The translations under genes and the position numbers were made by a program. Shown one piece after another: positions 62,241 to 64,000 of a stretch of DNA of 64,000 bases. Positions within the stretch are counted from its first letter, which is position 1. Each line of letters opens with the position of its first letter. The notes below the pieces were generated by a model. It searched no databases, was not told where the DNA came from, and saw nothing but the letters and a program-made list of their open reading frames with translations. Origin of the DNA: Heterohyrax brucei (taxonomy: Eukaryota; Chordata; Mammalia; Hyracoidea; Procaviidae); the NCBI GenBank assembly GCA_028571685.1, contig CM053142.1, positions 131,928,796-131,992,795 of the forward strand. Direction: 5' to 3'.

Positions 62241-64000
62241 TTGAAGGAAAAATATTTGTTTTAAAAATTCTTTTGTCTGATTTTTCTTCACATATGTTGA
62301 TGTCCACTGCTTTAGCTTCAGTCTTACTAATTCTTACTCTCATTGCCTCAGATCTTCACCCATGACTTTCTATTCAGTTACGGAATTCTCAAGTTTTATA
62401 GTTGATCTTGTCGATTTCTGTTTGTTGTCTCTCAATTGATTCTTTCACCTGCCCAGTTTGTCATGATGCTCTTTAATCTTTTCTGAATCCCTGAGTTGCT
62501 TTTCCTGTGTGCTGCTTGGCTAGTTCTGTTTTGCCTGATCTCTTTCCACACCTCTTGAAGAGTTCTACACATGAGTTACTCTTTCGTGTTCTACCTCTGG
62601 TAATTCCAGGAAATTCTTTTCCTGTGGAAGACTTCTTGATTCTTTGTTTCGGGAGCTTGCTGAAGTCATCATGCTCTAGCTCTTTCTGCGTTTTGGTATT
62701 GGCCGTTGTCTCAAAGCCATCATCAGTAAGCTATTTTATTTATTGATTTTATGTTTGCTCACAGTGTCCTAGCTTCTTGCTTTGCTTTGATACACCTAAC
62801 TAGGCTGCTCCTGTGAGCTAGTTTGGTTGTTGGTGTCTTTGAAGTGCTGATGTTCTGTTACCAGGTGGTTGGAGCTGTAACTATATATGTGAGCCCTGGA
62901 GTCTATTTCCTTTCTTGTATGGATTCAGCTCAGATGTTCAGGTGGGCAGGAACCAAGTGTGAGGTACAGGCTCTCAACCACAGTCCTAGACAGGCCAGGG
63001 TAACCGGTGTAGGAACAGCCAACCGGCTGCAGGAGGGTCATGCACTGAACAAAAGAGGGAGGCTGACAGCCGCCCCTGAATTTCTGTGTGAAAGGCATGT
63101 CCCTGTTGCCTAGAGCTCATAGGTGGGTGGGTTTTCAAGCAGGCTATAGGCGCTCATTGCTGTTGGCTCTAAGGACTGAGAGACACCGCTTATTGTAGGA
63201 CTCCTGTCACGTGCAGCTAGATGATGTGAATGGACCCACCAGTCCTCAGGTTCCTCATGTGGGTGGGTGAGGCAGAGCAGTGTCACATGTCACATGGGTG
63301 AGGCAGAGCGGTGTCACATGTCACAAACCTATCCCGCCACCACACAGTTGACACAGTTGAGGTTAGACTGTTATACTGTGGTAATGAGGGCCTGTGTTGT
63401 TGTAATGGACCTGTACAGGTCTAGGCAGGGGTGGAAGGCATTCAATGACTGTGTAACCTTTATGCTTGTGCCTAGGTGAAGGGGCTGTTTCTGCCCTGAG
63501 TTCCTGGTTTAGGGAGCTGTACAATTATTTTTTCCCATTTGTTAAAAGGGTGTGGGAAGGGTCTTACTTCCCATCCAGAGGATGCATCAATCTCTGAAGC
63601 TGGCTGAGACCCAGGGCTGAAGGGGAAGGGGGCAGATAAATGGGAGAGAGGCTTTCCCCAAAAGATTGCTATTTGACTTTGTGATAAATTAGACACAAGT
63701 ACTGTTTTTTTGCTGATTGCATGCTACATTTCATTGATTCTGGAGGCATGAGTAGACCCTCCTCTGCACAGTCTCTCCTTGTGGAAATCACATTTCACAC
63801 ACCAGTTTCCTTTACCATGCTTGCACCAGTAGATCTAGCTGCAGCGAAGGTGCTGATTCATGGTAAGTCCGTCCTGGCAATTCCTTGCTCCTTTTGAACC
63901 GTCTTTCCCTTAACCTGCCTCTCAATCTCATTCCTCCACTTTGCCTTTGATGTTCAAGGCTCCTAGCTTGTCACTTGTTTGGGGGGTTCTTCATTACAGG
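62240..64000 (-). repeat. L1 5' UTR and start of ORF1, antisense
   Basis: Read on the - strand, about 62690 down to 62240 aligns with the ORF1 start of the + strand L1 at 49775: 'acaaagaatcaagaagtctt' against 'acaaagaatcaaaaatcttc', then a later stretch ending 'gaagaaaaatcagacaaaag'. The remainder up to the window edge is taken as its 5' UTR. ORF1 is broken and the element ends at about 62240 without the 3' half. A short tandem duplication lies at about 63260-63325. Confidence 0.7.

Overview
This window is mammalian nuclear DNA from an afrotherian, most likely a paenungulate (elephant, manatee or hyrax). The evidence is a dense background of AfroSINE-type tRNA-related SINEs (about 35 recognisable copies on both strands), an RTE (BovB-like) LINE whose 3' end resembles the SINE tail, and lineage-type L1, MaLR and mariner elements. 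Older repeats shared by all placental mammals (MIR, L2, MLT1-like LTRs, a Tigger-like transposon) are also present. I cannot name the species from sequence alone.

Positions 1 to about 57,200 form a gene desert: I see no host exon there. It is built of interspersed repeats, many nested. Notable pieces are a solo LTR with a perfect 6-bp target duplication (9263-9594); a MaLR LTR inside an older MaLR LTR (14461-15635); an L1 split by a palindromic mariner MITE that is itself split by a solo LTR (17045-20410); a Tc1/mariner element with readable 29-bp inverted repeats and a broken transposase (24850-25806); an RTE reverse-transcriptase remnant (31125-31985); a gamma-type LTR with a 41-bp direct repeat (about 32960-33363); three solo LTRs side by side (41811-43958); a Tigger-like remnant (44401-45575); and an L1 with a repeat-built 5' region and broken ORF1 and ORF2, cut off within ORF2 (48300-52184).

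The one intact gene is a conventional (c-type) lysozyme, LYZ, on the + strand at 57320-61299. It has four coding exons (136, 165, 79 and 67 nt), GT/AG introns, an 18-residue signal peptide and a 130-residue mature enzyme with all eight cysteines and the catalytic Glu35 and Asp53. A TTAAATA box and an ETS/PU.1-like site lie just upstream. Residues 34, 37 and 115, which line the E/F side of the substrate cleft in known lysozymes, are Gly, Asp and Asn here rather than the human Trp, Gly and Arg. Introns 1 and 2 carry SINE, RTE and L1 insertions. Downstream lies the likely 3' UTR, then an antisense L1 5' UTR and ORF1 start (about 62240-64000).

I found no CRISPR array, operon or other multi-gene system. 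The most unusual items are the three palindromic mariner derivatives, the layered insertions that can be ordered in time, and the lysozyme cleft substitutions.
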